In this document: positions 37,468 to 46,736 of the stretch, one piece after another
Position numbering within the stretch: the first letter of the stretch is position 1
How the letters are laid out: each line of letters begins with the position of its first letter
From: Roseiarcus sp963813555
Lineage (GTDB): Bacteria > Pseudomonadota > Alphaproteobacteria > Rhizobiales > Beijerinckiaceae
Direction: 5' to 3'
DNA: 64,000 nt
Assembly: GCA_963813555.1 (NCBI GenBank)
Contig: CAWEZX010000002.1
Location: 1,015,032-1,079,031 of the forward strand
Notes under the pieces: generated by a model
The model's database searches: none
What the model was told of the DNA's origin: nothing
The model's input: the letters and a program-made list of their open reading frames with translations, nothing else
Made by a program: the position numbers and the translations under genes

Positions 37468-39525
37468 TTACTGAAACTCAAAGGTCTGTTGGGTAGGAAT
37501 TCGTGTTACTGGACCTGGCGGTTGCTTCCGGGCGGCTAATGCGGCCACGTCCTGCGCCTTGATGACCCAGGGCGCCCCTTTGCAAACCTGCCGTCCCTTG
37601 AGGTCGCCTCTGCGGATCATGCGCAGCGCCGTCATTTTGGTCACGCCGATGATCTGTGCTGCTGCATCGAGCGAGATCTCGCCGCGCTCAGCCCATTCGC
37701 CATCGCGGTGGACCGCAATGTCGTGGTGTTTTCGGAAGCTGCGCACGCGCTGCTCGGTCCATCCGTTGCCATATCCCGTCGGCTTGCCCGTTCGATTAAG
37801 GAGGCGCGCGATCTGTCGATCCGGCATCAAACGCGCCAACTCGCGCACGAGTTCCTTCGTATCCTCGGTCTGTAGCCAACAGCGCCGGCCGGCAGCATTC
37901 AATCTTAGCTTGACCTGGAGTGCGGTGTGGTCACCGCCCTGCCAGTGTAGAACCATATTGATGAACGGGCCTTCCTTGCGCACCACGATTTCATTGAGCG
38001 CCGCGCGCAAAATCCGCTTCCGCGTAGCGGCTGTGGCGGATGGATGTGACCATGCCAGCTCGAGATCGTCACCGAGTTGCATCAGCTGTTGTCGCTCCCG
38101 GTCGCCCAACGGCGGAGGCTTGGACGCAACCATCGCGGCGATCTCGTCCTCTAATCTGTGCACGGCCAGCAATGTGTCGTTCCAGCGGCGCTCCAGCTCG
38201 CCGGCCACGATGCGATTGGCCGGATCGACCGCGTCGTATTGGCGACGGGCGTGCGCAGCCTCATATCGTGTCTCTTGAAGCGACAGCTCGAGCTGTCTTT
38301 GCGCGGCCGATACCTCCTTCGTCTGGGCCTCGATCGCCTTGGCGGCTGCGTCAATGCCAAGCGGTCTGAGGATGCGCAGCACCTCTGTGGCGACGGGGCC
38401 GTCGATGCTCGAGCCGCCGATCGAGATGCAACGCGCCGTGCCGTGGTTCATGCGAGCGCCATAACAACTGTAGCGGCCGAGTTTGCCGCTGTAGGAGACA
38501 TGCAGCTTGCGGCCGCAGTGGCCACAGCGCAGGAGTCCGGGCAGTAACAGTTCACCGCGTCGCACCGCTCCCTTGACCGCGGCGCTGCCTTTGCCAGTTG
38601 CGTTTTCGGCGATCACGCGCTGGTTCTGCTGGAACTGGTCCCAGGTGATGTAGGCCTCATGATGGTCCTTGATCAGAACGTCCCATTGGGCCATCGGGCG
38701 ATGCACGCCGCGCCTCACGCGCTTGCGCCCCTGCTCAACGCTGACCTTGCTCGTTGTGCGCCCGAAGGCGTAGGCGCCGGCGTAGATCGGATTGGTCAGG
38801 ATGTTGTGCACAACGTTGTAGGCCGGCAATCTCCAGACGACCCCGCGCGTCTCGCCTGCACGGGACTTCACCGGCAACTCGACGCGTTCGTCGCGCAACC
38901 AAAGATGGACCTGACGGACGCTTTTGAACTCAGCAAATTTTGAGAAGACGAGTTGCAAGGCCTCCCGGACGCGTTGGTCCGGATTCTTCTCGATCCGGTC
39001 GCGCCCGACTCTCACGTATCCAGCGGCGACGCCCAGGATCAGCGCGCCGCGGCTCGCCTTCTGCTTCAACGCCTGCTGCGAGCGCTGGCGAAACAGCGAC
39101 AGCTCGAGTTCGCTCATCGTCCCCTTCATCCCAAGCAACAGCCGATCATTCGGATGGCGAGGATCGTAGATGCCGTCCTCGTCGACGATGACGGTCCCGA
39201 CCAGTCCACAGAACTCGATCAAGGTGTGCCAGTCGCGGCCGTTGCGCGCCAGTCGCGAAGCTTCGATCGCCAGCACGCCGCCCACGCGAGCTTCGCAGAT
39301 TGCCGCCAGTAGGCGCTCGAAACCAGGTCGGGCGACGCCGCCACCCGAGCGGCCCAGATCATCGTCGATAACCTCGACGGAGGCCCAACCAAGCTGACGG
39401 GCGCGATTGGCAAGACCATATTGCCGACGGCGGCTCTCATGATTGTGCGTCAGCTGATCGGCCGTCGATTGGCGGATGTAGACGTACGCGCTACGCGCGA
39501 GATGCTCAGTCGTGATCTTGCTCAT
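37468..39525 (-). CDS. Large serine recombinase
   Basis: 685 residues. The catalytic domain (about 10-150) has the nucleophile serine in YVYIRQSTADQL and the conserved EASRLARNGRDWHTLIEFCG. A recombinase domain (about 185-300, KNPDQRVREALQLVFSKFAE) and a zinc ribbon (LRCGHCGRKLHVSYSGKL with later YSCYGARMNHGTARC) follow, then a coiled-coil-like region (400-480). A C-terminal helix-turn-helix, SLDAAAQIIGVTKMTALRMI, is unusual for large serine integrases. Its start overlaps the preceding small gene by 20 bases. It should cut and rejoin DNA through a serine-linked intermediate and is the presumed mover of this element. Confidence 0.93.
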   Translation of the reverse strand: MSKITTEHLARSAYVYIRQSTADQLTHNHESRRRQYGLANRARQLGWASVEVIDDDLGRSGGGVARPGFERLLAAICEARVGGVLAIEASRLARNGRDWHTLIEFCGLVGTVIVDEDGIYDPRHPNDRLLLGMKGTMSELELSLFRQRSQQALKQKASRGALILGVAAGYVRVGRDRIEKNPDQRVREALQLVFSKFAEFKSVRQVHLWLRDERVELPVKSRAGETRGVVWRLPAYNVVHNILTNPIYAGAYAFGRTTSKVSVEQGRKRVRRGVHRPMAQWDVLIKDHHEAYITWDQFQQNQRVIAENATGKGSAAVKGAVRRGELLLPGLLRCGHCGRKLHVSYSGKLGRYSCYGARMNHGTARCISIGGSSIDGPVATEVLRILRPLGIDAAAKAIEAQTKEVSAAQRQLELSLQETRYEAAHARRQYDAVDPANRIVAGELERRWNDTLLAVHRLEDEIAAMVASKPPPLGDRERQQLMQLGDDLELAWSHPSATAATRKRILRAALNEIVVRKEGPFINMVLHWQGGDHTALQVKLRLNAAGRRCWLQTEDTKELVRELARLMPDRQIARLLNRTGKPTGYGNGWTEQRVRSFRKHHDIAVHRDGEWAERGEISLDAAAQIIGVTKMTALRMIRRGDLKGRQVCKGAPWVIKAQDVAALAARKQPPGPVTRIPTQQTFEFQ

Positions 39526-39703
39526 CGTCCGTCTCCCGGTTTGCCAGCGCAGTCGCGATCTCGCGCAGCAGGGCTTGCACCAGAACCGCCAGATCGGCCA
39601 TCGGCGCGGCCGACATCGCGACGCAGGGCGCTCTCTCCTCGAACAAGTCCAGTTGGGGGCTCTTCAGTTGATGGTTCTTAAGTCGACGGGTCACGACAGG
39701 CAT
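39506..39703 (-). CDS. Small protein of the serine-recombinase element
   Basis: 65 residues, beginning MPVVTRRLKNHQLKSPQLDL and containing a helical hydrophobic stretch MADLAVLVQALLREIATALA before an acidic tail. No family recognised. It overlaps the upstream small gene by 26 bases and the recombinase by 20, so translation of the three is coupled. Possibly a directionality or accessory factor; this is inference from position only. Confidence 0.7.
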   Translation of the reverse strand: MPVVTRRLKNHQLKSPQLDLFEERAPCVAMSAAPMADLAVLVQALLREIATALANRETDDEQDHD

Positions 39704-39923
39704 CCTCCGTCTTTGATTCGGATCGGAGAAAGCCTAGGAGCGCATCGGTCTCCGCGCGCAGAGACCGCAAGATATCAACGGAGAAGCAGGGCGTTCCCTT
39801 AAGGGTGTAATGAGCCGCGGCCTGGTGCGTCATCCAGGCGGGAATGCAGGCGAAGGAATTGTCCGGCTGCAAGATCACCACGAGTTCCAACCCGCGGTAC
39901 TCAAGCCGTCGCCTGATCAGCAC
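39678..39923 (-). CDS. Small conserved protein, DUF5372-like
   Basis: 81 residues. The opening MLIRRRLEYRGLELVVILQP followed by DNSFACIPAWMTHQAA resembles small proteins I recall being encoded next to recombinase genes (DUF5372 is my best recollection, not verified). First gene of the three-gene element, 77 bases inside its right border. The strand-rich start suggests a compact beta fold. Role unknown. Confidence 0.7.
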   Translation of the reverse strand: MLIRRRLEYRGLELVVILQPDNSFACIPAWMTHQAAAHYTLKGTPCFSVDILRSLRAETDALLGFLRSESKTEDACRDPST

Positions 39924-40853
39924 GCTCTCGCCGCATCGAGGATGAAACGGGTAGTAGATCCGCCCGTCAGCCGGGTGTTCATGGGCAGTTTGTCGCCCTT
40001 CCGAGCAGAACTTGAATCACGCGAATGTCGGCGCCCTGTTCGAGCAGATGGGTGGCGAAGCTGTGCCGCAGCGTATGCGGCGACACGCGCTTGGAGATGC
40101 CGGCTGCCTTCGTCGCGACCTGCATGGCGCGGTTGATCTGACGTTCCGTCACCGAGTTGATCGGGTTCTGGCCGGGGAAGAGCCAGACCGGCGGCCGCGC
40201 CGCACGCCACCACTCGCGCAGGATCGTGAGCAGTTGCGGCGACAGCATCACGTACCGCTCGCGTTGCCCTTTGCCGCGTTCGACCCAGAGCGTCATGCGC
40301 CCGCTGTCGATGTCGGACACCTTTAGGCGCGGGATCTCGGACACCCGAAGGCCGGCGCCGTAAGCGACGCTGAGCGCGGCCCTGTACTTGAGGCTCGGCG
40401 CGGCTTCGATGAGACGCGCCACCTCGTCCTGGCTCAGAACGGCCGGCATCTTGCGCAGCTGCAGCACCGGCGCCAGATGCCGAACCAAGTAGGGCTTTTC
40501 CAACGTGATCTTGAAGAAGAACCGCAGCGCTGTGCAGGCCTGGTTGATGGTCGCCGGGCTGATGTGCTGTTTGGAGAGATGCAACTGATAGCGGCGAAGG
40601 TCCTCGGCCGACGCCTTGTCCGGCGAACAACCGAGGTAAACCGCAAAGTTCTTCACGGCGCGGACGTAGTCCCTCTGGGTGTCCTCGCCGAAACGGCGCG
40701 CCATCATGTCGTCGATCATGCGCTGGCGGAGCGGGCTGACGGGATTGTCGGACATCGCGAAAACTCCTGTCTCGCGTGGGGTTGAACCCCACGATCCTGA
40801 GACAGGCCCGAGTCTTCGCGTTGTCCTTCAGTTCCCGCTGTCCTCCATCGTTA

Positions 40854-41896
40854 GAGCATCGGACGGTCAGATTGAATCGGCGGGGATTCCAGCGGGGATG
40901 AGAATGTGATTCACTTCCGGTTGGAGGTGATTTGCGATGCCGAAGCCCTATTCGCTTGATCTTCGCGAGCGTGTGGTGAGTTACGTTGAGGGCGGGCATT
41001 CGCGGCGCGCGGCGGCGGCCCATTTCAGGGTGTCGCCCTCGTTCGTCATCAATTTGATGACGGCTTTTCGCCAGCGCGGCGCGGTTACGCCCAAAGCGCT
41101 CGGCGGCTGGCGACACAGCAAGCTCGATCCGCACCGCGTCTTCATCCTGCGCCGGGTGGCGGAGAAGGACGACATCAGCATGCCGGAGCTGGCCGGCGAA
41201 CTCCAAGCCGCCAGCGGCGTGAAAGCCGACCCCGCCTCGCTGTCGCGCTGGCTGATCCGCAACGGCCTGAGCTTTAAAAAAAAGCCTTCAGGCCAGCGAA
41301 TGCGATCGGCCCGACGTGCGCGAGGCGTGGAAGGCTGAACGACAGCCCAAGATGAGGACCGAGCCGCATCGGCTGGTCTTCATCGACGAAACGGGAACCA
41401 ACACGAAGATGACCCGTGCGCGCGGACGCTGCGAAAGAGGCAAACGCCTTCGCTCCAAGGCCCCCTTTGGCCATTGGAAGACCCAGACTTTCGTCGCCGG
41501 ACTGCGCTGCCGCGCCCTGACCGCGCCGTATCGTCATCGACGCGCCGATGGACCGGGCGATCTTCGAGACCTACGTGCGCACCCAGCTCGTCCCAACGCT
41601 GCACGAGGGCGACATCGTCATCTTGGACAATCTGCCCGCCCACAAAAGCCCGGCCGCCGAACAAGCCATTCGCGAGCGGGGCGCTTGGCTCATGTTTCTG
41701 CCGCCCTACAGCCCCGACCTCAATCCCATCGAAATGGCCTTCGCCAAACTCAAGGCGCATCTGCGCGCCATGGCCATGCGCACCATCGACGAACTCTGGA
41801 AAGCCATCGGGCAAATCTGCGACCTCTTCGCCCCACAGGAATGCGCAAACTACTTCAAAGCCGCAGGGTACGGATTCAAATGACCGTCCGATGCTC
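40854..41896 (+). mobile_element. IS630-family element inside IS91-like copy C
   Basis: 1043 bp with perfect 17-bp inverted ends GAGCATCGGACGGTCA(G side) and TGACCGTCCGATGCTC, flanked by TA at 40852-40853 and 41897-41898. It lies in the noncoding leader between the left end of IS91-like copy C and that element's recombinase. It differs from the IS630 at 9110 and 62497. Confidence 0.92.
40937..41883 (+). pseudogene. IS630-family transposase, two frameshifts
   Basis: The N-terminal frame reads MPKPYSLDLRERVVSYVEGG with a helix-turn-helix to SFKKK. At an eight-A run (about 41275-41282) the conserved reading moves to SLQASECDRPDVREAWKAER and carries FIDETGTNTKM. At about 41532 one extra T moves it again to IVIDAPMDRAIFETYVRTQL, VILDNLPAHKSP and NPIEMAFAKLKAH. 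Slippage on the A-run could rescue the first break, but the second needs a real mutation repair. Inactive as it stands. Confidence 0.9.
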
Positions 41897-42404
41897 TAGC
41901 GGGCTCCTACCGCGCGAGCGGTTTAGTCGTGTGCCGGGCATGTTCAGTAGCTTGGAGGTGAAAGTCCTCTACCCAACCTGATGGAGGTGAAGGGTTAGCG
42001 ATGCGCAAGGGCTATCGCCGCGAGGCGGGGTCTGAAGGAAGCGCGGAGCAAATGTGCGAGTTGATGGACAAGAACCGGATAAGAGGCGCGAGCGTTGGAC
42101 GAGCGGGCGACTAGTCGCGAAGTCCATGTTCATCAAGGACGCGAAGCGTAGATTCGGCAACTGCGCACGGAAGGCGACTGAACTTACCCCGGGAGGTCTG
42201 CTCCGTGTTCCAACTTCGGAACTGAGGGCGTCGCAAGGTGTCCTGACCGCGGATGTAGAAGTCAGCAGAGGGCATATTAGGCCAAGCAGTCGGCAAGGCT
42301 AGTGAGGCACTCCAAAGCCGAAAGGCGGAGAAACAGATAGGCCGAGCCGGGAACGAGGGCCGAAGGCCCGAACGATTGAGAGTGGCGATTAGGACTGGCA
42401 ACTC

Positions 42405-43798
42405 ATGAGCGGAACGCGGCAGAAAACTCTGGGCGAGCAATTGACCCAGACCTTGGTGGCGGAGGGTCGGGGTGAAGCCCTGGACGCCGAGGCCGAGGAC
42501 GCCGAACCGTTGATGGCGAAGCCAGCGCCCGAAAGTCCGGCCTTGGCGGAACAACTAATGGAGGAGGTGTGTGATCGAGGGAATCTCGAAAGAGCGTGGA
42601 AGCGCGTTCGAAGCAACAAGGGCAGTCCTGGCGTCGATGGAATGACCATCGACGCCGCCAAGGATTACCTGCGTGAGCACTGGCCAAACATTCGGGCTCA
42701 ATTGCTTGAGGGAAGCTATCAGCCGCAGCCGGTCAAACGGGTCGAAATCCCCAAGCCGGACGGCGGGATCAGAAAGCTCGGCGTGCCTTGCGTCGTCGAC
42801 AGACTGATTCAGCAGGCTATGCTGCAAGCTCTCCAAGAGCGGTGGGACCCGACGTTTTCCGAGCACAGTTACGGCTTTCGACCGGGGCGCTCCGCCCATC
42901 AAGCAGTGGCTCAGGCGCAACGTTACATCGCCGACGGCTACAACGTCGTGGTCGATCTCGATCTGGAAAAGTTCTTCGACCGAGTCAATCACGACAGCCT
43001 GATGGCGCGCGTCGCCGCGCGAGTGTTCGATAAGCGTGTGCTCAAACTCATCCGGGCGTTTCTCAACGCCGGGGTGATGGAAGACGGTTTGGTCAGTCCG
43101 GTGGATGAGGGCACGCCGCAGGGCGGCCCGCTTTCGCCCATCCTAAGCAATCTCGTGCTTGACGACCTCGACAAGGAACTGGCCCGACGCGGTCACCGCT
43201 TTTGCAGGTACGCCGATGACTGCAACATCTATGTTCGCAGCCATCGCGCCGGCGAACGGGTCATGGCCTCGGTGAGCCGGTTCTTGACCAACAGGCTGCG
43301 GCTCAAGGTCAACGAGGCGAAGAGCGCGGTGGCGCGACCCCGGAAGAGCGCAAGTTTCTTGGGTTCAGCATCGCGAATGACGGGAGCGAGCGGCGCATCG
43401 CGCCAAAGGCGCTCGACAAATTCAAGGGGCAGGTCCGAGACATGACACGCCGGACACGGGGGTTCGGTCTGCAACAGCTGATCAAAGAGCTGAAGCCATA
43501 CATCGTGGGATGGCGCGGCTACTTCGGCTTCTGCCAAACTCCGCGAATCCTCACGAACCTCGAAGCGTGGATCCGTCGAAGATTGCGTTTGTATCTTTGG
43601 CGGCAATGGCGAACCAGGCAAAACCGCTTCGCGGAGTTACGCCGTCGCGGCGTAGCAAAGTTTGCCGCGGCGGTCGCAGCTGGTTCACCAACCGGGCTCT
43701 GGCGCATGTCCGGACATCCGGCGGTCCAACAAGCCCTACGCAACGCCTATTTCGAGTCGCTCGGTCTTCCCCGAATCTATACGCCCGCCCAAGCCTAA
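42405..43798 (+). pseudogene. ltrA: Group II intron reverse transcriptase/maturase, frameshifted
   Basis: The RT fingers and palm are clear: GSPGVDGMTIDAAKDYL, KRVEIPKPDGGIRKLGVP, YGFRPGRSAHQAVAQAQRYI, GTPQGGPLSPILSNLVLDDL and the catalytic FCRYADDCNIYV. Near 43338 a run of four C where five would keep the frame shifts the reading; it resumes as ERKFLGFSIANDGSERRI and continues to the maturase X domain and MSGHPAVQQALRNAYFESLG, ending at 43798. Without the domain X half the intron could not splice or move by itself. A homopolymer sequencing error is possible. Confidence 0.88.
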
Positions 43799-43805
43799 CT
43801 CGGTC

Positions 43806-43841
43806 GAACCGCCGTGGTACGGACCCGTATGCCCGGTGGTG
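43806..43841 (+). ncRNA. Group II intron domain V
   Basis: A stem-loop of about 36 bases starting GAACCGCCG and ending CCCGGTGGTG, the catalytic helix of the intron, 7 bases after the maturase stop. Domain VI follows directly and ends at 43880. Confidence 0.75.
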
Positions 43842-43884
43842 TGGGAGGGGTGGCGTCGCGAGGCGTCCCCCTATCCCGATCTCG

Positions 43885-43968
43885 TGGCGCAACTGACGCC
43901 TTCAGCCAAGGTCCGCTTTCTCGCGCTTACCGCCCGTTCATAGGGCCGGTCCTGAAGGGCAGCAAAGG
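43885..43968 (+). repeat. 83-bp dispersed repeat, copy 2
   Basis: About 85 percent identical by eye to 18153-18235. It lies between the 3' end of the group II intron and the right end of IS91-like copy B, which begins right after GCAAAGG. Confidence 0.6.
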
Positions 43969-44326
43969 TGAAGGGTTTCGGGCGCCGGCCCCTTGCGGAC
44001 GGTCGTGCGGAATCGGGGGCCGGCGTCCGAAAGCCTCCCAAGGAGGAAACCGCGGGGAGGAAGGGGGCCGTTTGGCGAGCGCGCCTATGGGGATTTGAGG
44101 GTCGCGGACGGCTGTCGAGCGAGGCGTCGGCAGCCGACAACGTTGGGTGTTTTCAGCGGAAGCGGCGACGGCGGACGTTTTCCAAGGCGACGATGCGCGG
44201 GAGCGAGGCGTTGGCGTCGGTCGAAGGAGGATTGGCGACCGCGCGAGGTCAGCGCTCTCGTGCTCCAGCGCGCGGCTGGACGCGAAACCGATCGACGTTG
44301 CGAAGCAGGATGCGCGGCGTTGATCA

Positions 44327-45535
44327 TCATGAGGTGTCGATCCTGATCCGGGTGGGTGGTGGCGGGCGCGCAGGGCGCGGGCCTTCGAAGGTCTCGACGA
44401 CGATCATCCGGCCGCCGCAGCACGGGCAGCAGCGGAAGGACGAATTTGGTTCGGCGTCGCTGTCGGCGCCGGCGGGCGCGCTCTCGGCTGAGGTCTTGGA
44501 CGGGGCGAGCAATTGTTGGGCGCGCTCGATGTTATTCGCTCGAACCGCGCCGGCGAACAGGCCGTAATGTCGGATGCGGTGGAAGCCGCTGGGCAGAACG
44601 TGCAGGAGAAAGCGGCGGATGAACTCGGCGGCGTCGAGCGTCATGGTCTTCATCCGGTCGCGGCCTTTGATCCGGTAGTCCTTCCACTTGAAGGAGACGA
44701 CCTTCTCGTCGAGCGCGATGAGCCGGGAGTTCGAGATCGCGACGCGATGGGTGTAGCGCGACAGGTAGGCGAGCACGGCCTGCGTCCCGGCGAACGGCCG
44801 CTTGGCGTAGACGACCCATTCCGAATGGCGCAGGGGCGCGAGCGCGGCGTCGAAGGCGCGCTTGTCGGCGAGCGGGGCGAGGTCGCCGAGGAAGGCGAGG
44901 CGTCCGGCCGCATACAGGGCGGCGATCCCGTCGAGGAAGAGGCGGCGGAACAGACGCGACAGCACACGCACGGGCAGGAAGAAGCCGGGCTTGCAGGCGA
45001 TCCAATGCGACCCGTCCGGCGACAGGCCGCCGCCGGGCACGATGACGTGGACGTGCGGATGGTGGGTGAGCGCCGAGCCCCAGGTGTGGAGCACGGCGGT
45101 GAGGCCGATGCGCGCGCCGAGATGCTTGGGATCGGCGGCGATGGTGGTGAGCGTCTCGGCGGCGGTGCGGAACAGGAGGTCGTAGACGGCGGCCTTGTTG
45201 TGGAACGCGATGGCGCCGATCGACGCCGGCAGGGTGAAGACGACGTGATAGTAGGGAACCGGCAGGAGCTCGGCCTCGCGGTCTTCGAGCCACTTCCGCG
45301 CCGCGGCGGCTTGGCACTTCGGGCAGTGGCGATTGCGGCAGGAATTGTAGGCGATCCGTTCGTGCGCGCAGTCCTCGCAGCGCTCGACGTGTCCGCCGAG
45401 CGCGGCGGTGCGACAGGTCTCGATCGCCGACATGACCTTCAGCTGGCCGAGGCTCAGGTGACCGGCGTTGGCCTTTCGCCACGCCGCCCCGTGGGCGCGA
45501 AAGACGTCGGCGACCTCGAGAGGGGGCCGCGCCAC
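44327..45535 (-). CDS. IS91-family transposase, copy B
   Basis: 402 residues, same length as copy A. Zinc region CEDCAHERIAYNSCRNRHC, HUH motif HPHVHVIVPGGG, tyrosine helix AYLSRYTHRVAISNSRL and C-terminal CPCCGG are all present. It differs from copy A at scattered positions, most toward the C-terminus (ANNIERAQQLLAPSKTSAES), so the two are not recent duplicates. Starts with GTG, 10 bases after the recombinase stop. Confidence 0.94.
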   Translation of the reverse strand: MARPPLEVADVFRAHGAAWRKANAGHLSLGQLKVMSAIETCRTAALGGHVERCEDCAHERIAYNSCRNRHCPKCQAAAARKWLEDREAELLPVPYYHVVFTLPASIGAIAFHNKAAVYDLLFRTAAETLTTIAADPKHLGARIGLTAVLHTWGSALTHHPHVHVIVPGGGLSPDGSHWIACKPGFFLPVRVLSRLFRRLFLDGIAALYAAGRLAFLGDLAPLADKRAFDAALAPLRHSEWVVYAKRPFAGTQAVLAYLSRYTHRVAISNSRLIALDEKVVSFKWKDYRIKGRDRMKTMTLDAAEFIRRFLLHVLPSGFHRIRHYGLFAGAVRANNIERAQQLLAPSKTSAESAPAGADSDAEPNSSFRCCPCCGGRMIVVETFEGPRPARPPPPTRIRIDTS

Positions 45536-45545
45536 GCGGCCGTGG

Positions 45546-46421
45546 TCAGCCGGGCCGTGTTCGCTTCGTCAGGCTGACGCCCAGCCGCTCCAGCGGACTC
45601 TTGATGTCGCGGACCGTGTTGACGGCGACGCGGGTGTAGAGCGCGGTCGTCTCGAGTTTCGCGTGCCCGAGCAACACCTGAATCACGCGAATATCGACGC
45701 CCTGCTCGAGCAGATGGGTGGCGAAGCTGTGCCGAAGGGTATGCGGCGAGATGCGCTTGGAGATTCCGGCCAGGTCTTTGGCGGCGGTGACGGCGCGGTT
45801 GAGCTGACGGGGAGTGATCTGATTGATCGGGTTCTGACCGGGAAAGAGCCAGACCGGCGGTCGCGCCGCATGCCACCATTCGCGCAAGAGCTCGAGCAGT
45901 TGCGGCGCTAGCATGACATAGCGATCCCGCTGTCCCTTGCCCTGCTCGACCCTGAGCGTCATGCGCTGGCTGTCGATGTCCGACACCTTCAGGTTCGCGA
46001 CCTCGGACACCCTGAGGCCCGCGCCGTAGGCGACGCTCAGCGCGGCCTTGTACTTCACGCTGGGGGCGGCTTCGAGCAGCCGCGCCACCTCCTCCTGGCT
46101 CAGCACGACCGGCGCCCTGCGCGGCTCACTCACAGTCCTCAGAGGACGAACGAGATCGGGCCGTTCGAGTGTAACGATGAAAAAGAAGCGCAGCGCGGCG
46201 ATGGCGGAGTTGATCGTCGGAGCGCCAATCTGTTGCTTCGCCATGTGAAGCTGAAAGCGGCGAAGGTCCTCGCTCGTGGCCGTGTCCGGTGACCGGCCAA
46301 GGAAGGCCGCGAAGGTCCTCACATGCCGGACATAATCCTTTTGCACCTTCTCCTTGAACCGGCGCGCCGTCATGTCGTCGATCATGCGCTGACGCAGCGG
46401 GCTGATGGGCTTGTTGGACAT
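45546..46421 (-). CDS. Tyrosine recombinase of IS91-like element B
   Basis: 291 residues. Catalytic residues in AYGAGLRVSEVANLKVSDID, TLRHSFATHLLEQGVDIRVI, LLGHAKLETT and ALYTRVAVNTV. N-terminal core-binding domain begins MSNKPISPLRQRMIDDMTAR. Intact. The same hairpin as in copy A precedes its start and overlaps its ribosome-binding site. Confidence 0.92.
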   Translation of the reverse strand: MSNKPISPLRQRMIDDMTARRFKEKVQKDYVRHVRTFAAFLGRSPDTATSEDLRRFQLHMAKQQIGAPTINSAIAALRFFFIVTLERPDLVRPLRTVSEPRRAPVVLSQEEVARLLEAAPSVKYKAALSVAYGAGLRVSEVANLKVSDIDSQRMTLRVEQGKGQRDRYVMLAPQLLELLREWWHAARPPVWLFPGQNPINQITPRQLNRAVTAAKDLAGISKRISPHTLRHSFATHLLEQGVDIRVIQVLLGHAKLETTALYTRVAVNTVRDIKSPLERLGVSLTKRTRPG

Positions 46422-46736
46422 CGAAAGCTCCTGTCTCGCATGGGGTTGAACCCCACGATCTTGAGACAGGCCTTGGCCTTCACGTCGGCCGGTTCTGGCC
46501 TTCCGAGTTCTCGCGCTGTCGCTCGCCGCCCCTACCGCGCGAGCGGTTTAGTCCTCGGGTCGAGGGCGGTCATCGGTGGGCGCTGCTGGGAATGTCTCAC
46601 GAGAGCGGACTGCGGGCATTCGCTCGCGACGGCCTGTAGGGGGGTGTCCGCCCCGAGCGGACGAATAGCGCAAACGGCAGATCAACAAGCTGTGGACGCT
46701 TGGACGCGTCAGTTCGACGCACAGCGGACTTACAAA

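Larger units (their letters stand above)
37439..40008 (-). mobile_element. Compact three-gene serine-recombinase element
   Basis: The insertion is defined by the interrupted host gene. CTGCTCGG (seen as CCGAGCAG on the plus strand) flanks it at 37431-37438 and 40001-40008. It contains only three leftward genes with overlapping ends: an 81-codon gene, a 65-codon gene and a 685-codon large serine recombinase. The last stop is 29 bases from the left end, and 77 bases precede the first gene on the right. No terminal inverted repeats were seen. This suggests a self-mobilising unit driven by the serine recombinase, with the 8-bp repeat acting as att core or target duplication. Confidence 0.75.
37316..40755 (-). 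pseudogene. Tyrosine recombinase of copy C, split by a 2.57-kb insertion
   Basis: The N-terminal 249 codons (40755 to 40009) include AYGAGLRVSEIPRLKVSDID and TLRHSFATHLLEQGADIRVI, then break off inside the codons for the LLGH motif. The remaining codons resume at 37438 as LLGHTKIETTAIYTRVAV and end at 37316. The intervening DNA is the serine-recombinase element. Rejoining the two parts at CTGCTCGG restores the frame exactly, so the gene was intact before insertion. Confidence 0.9.
35714..41927 (-). mobile_element. IS91-like element with tyrosine recombinase, copy C, interrupted twice
   Basis: The borders match copies A and B: the right-end sequence (inverse of CCGAAACCCTTCAC) begins at 35714 and the left-end hairpin sequence finishes at 41927. 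Total 6214 bp. Subtracting the serine-recombinase element (about 2570 bp at 37439-40008) and IS630 with one TA (1045 bp at 40854-41896) leaves about 2.60 kb, the size of the intact copies. Its recombinase is split and its transposase frameshifted, so it is immobile on its own. Confidence 0.85.
41929..43880 (+). mobile_element. Group II intron
   Basis: About 1.95 kb. The 5' end reads GTGTGCCGGGCATG, a group II consensus-type start, and the 3' end CTATCCCGAT follows domains V and VI. The domain V helix begins GAACCGCCGTGGTACGG at 43806 and closes with CCCGGTGGTG. A reverse transcriptase/maturase gene occupies domain IV. It starts one base after the hairpin end of IS91-like copy C, and its 3' exon is the 83-bp repeat at 43885. 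Confidence 0.85.
43969..46552 (-). mobile_element. IS91-like element with tyrosine recombinase, copy B
   Basis: 2.58 kb, same borders, gene order and leader hairpin (46430-46470) as copy A, in the opposite orientation. Both genes are intact, so this copy and copy A are the candidates for activity. Confidence 0.87.

Noticed and set aside
44327..46421. CRISPR-like or satellite repeats
   Set aside because: The repeated signals between 28 and 47 kb are copies of IS91-like elements, not short regularly spaced repeats; no CRISPR array was seen in the window.
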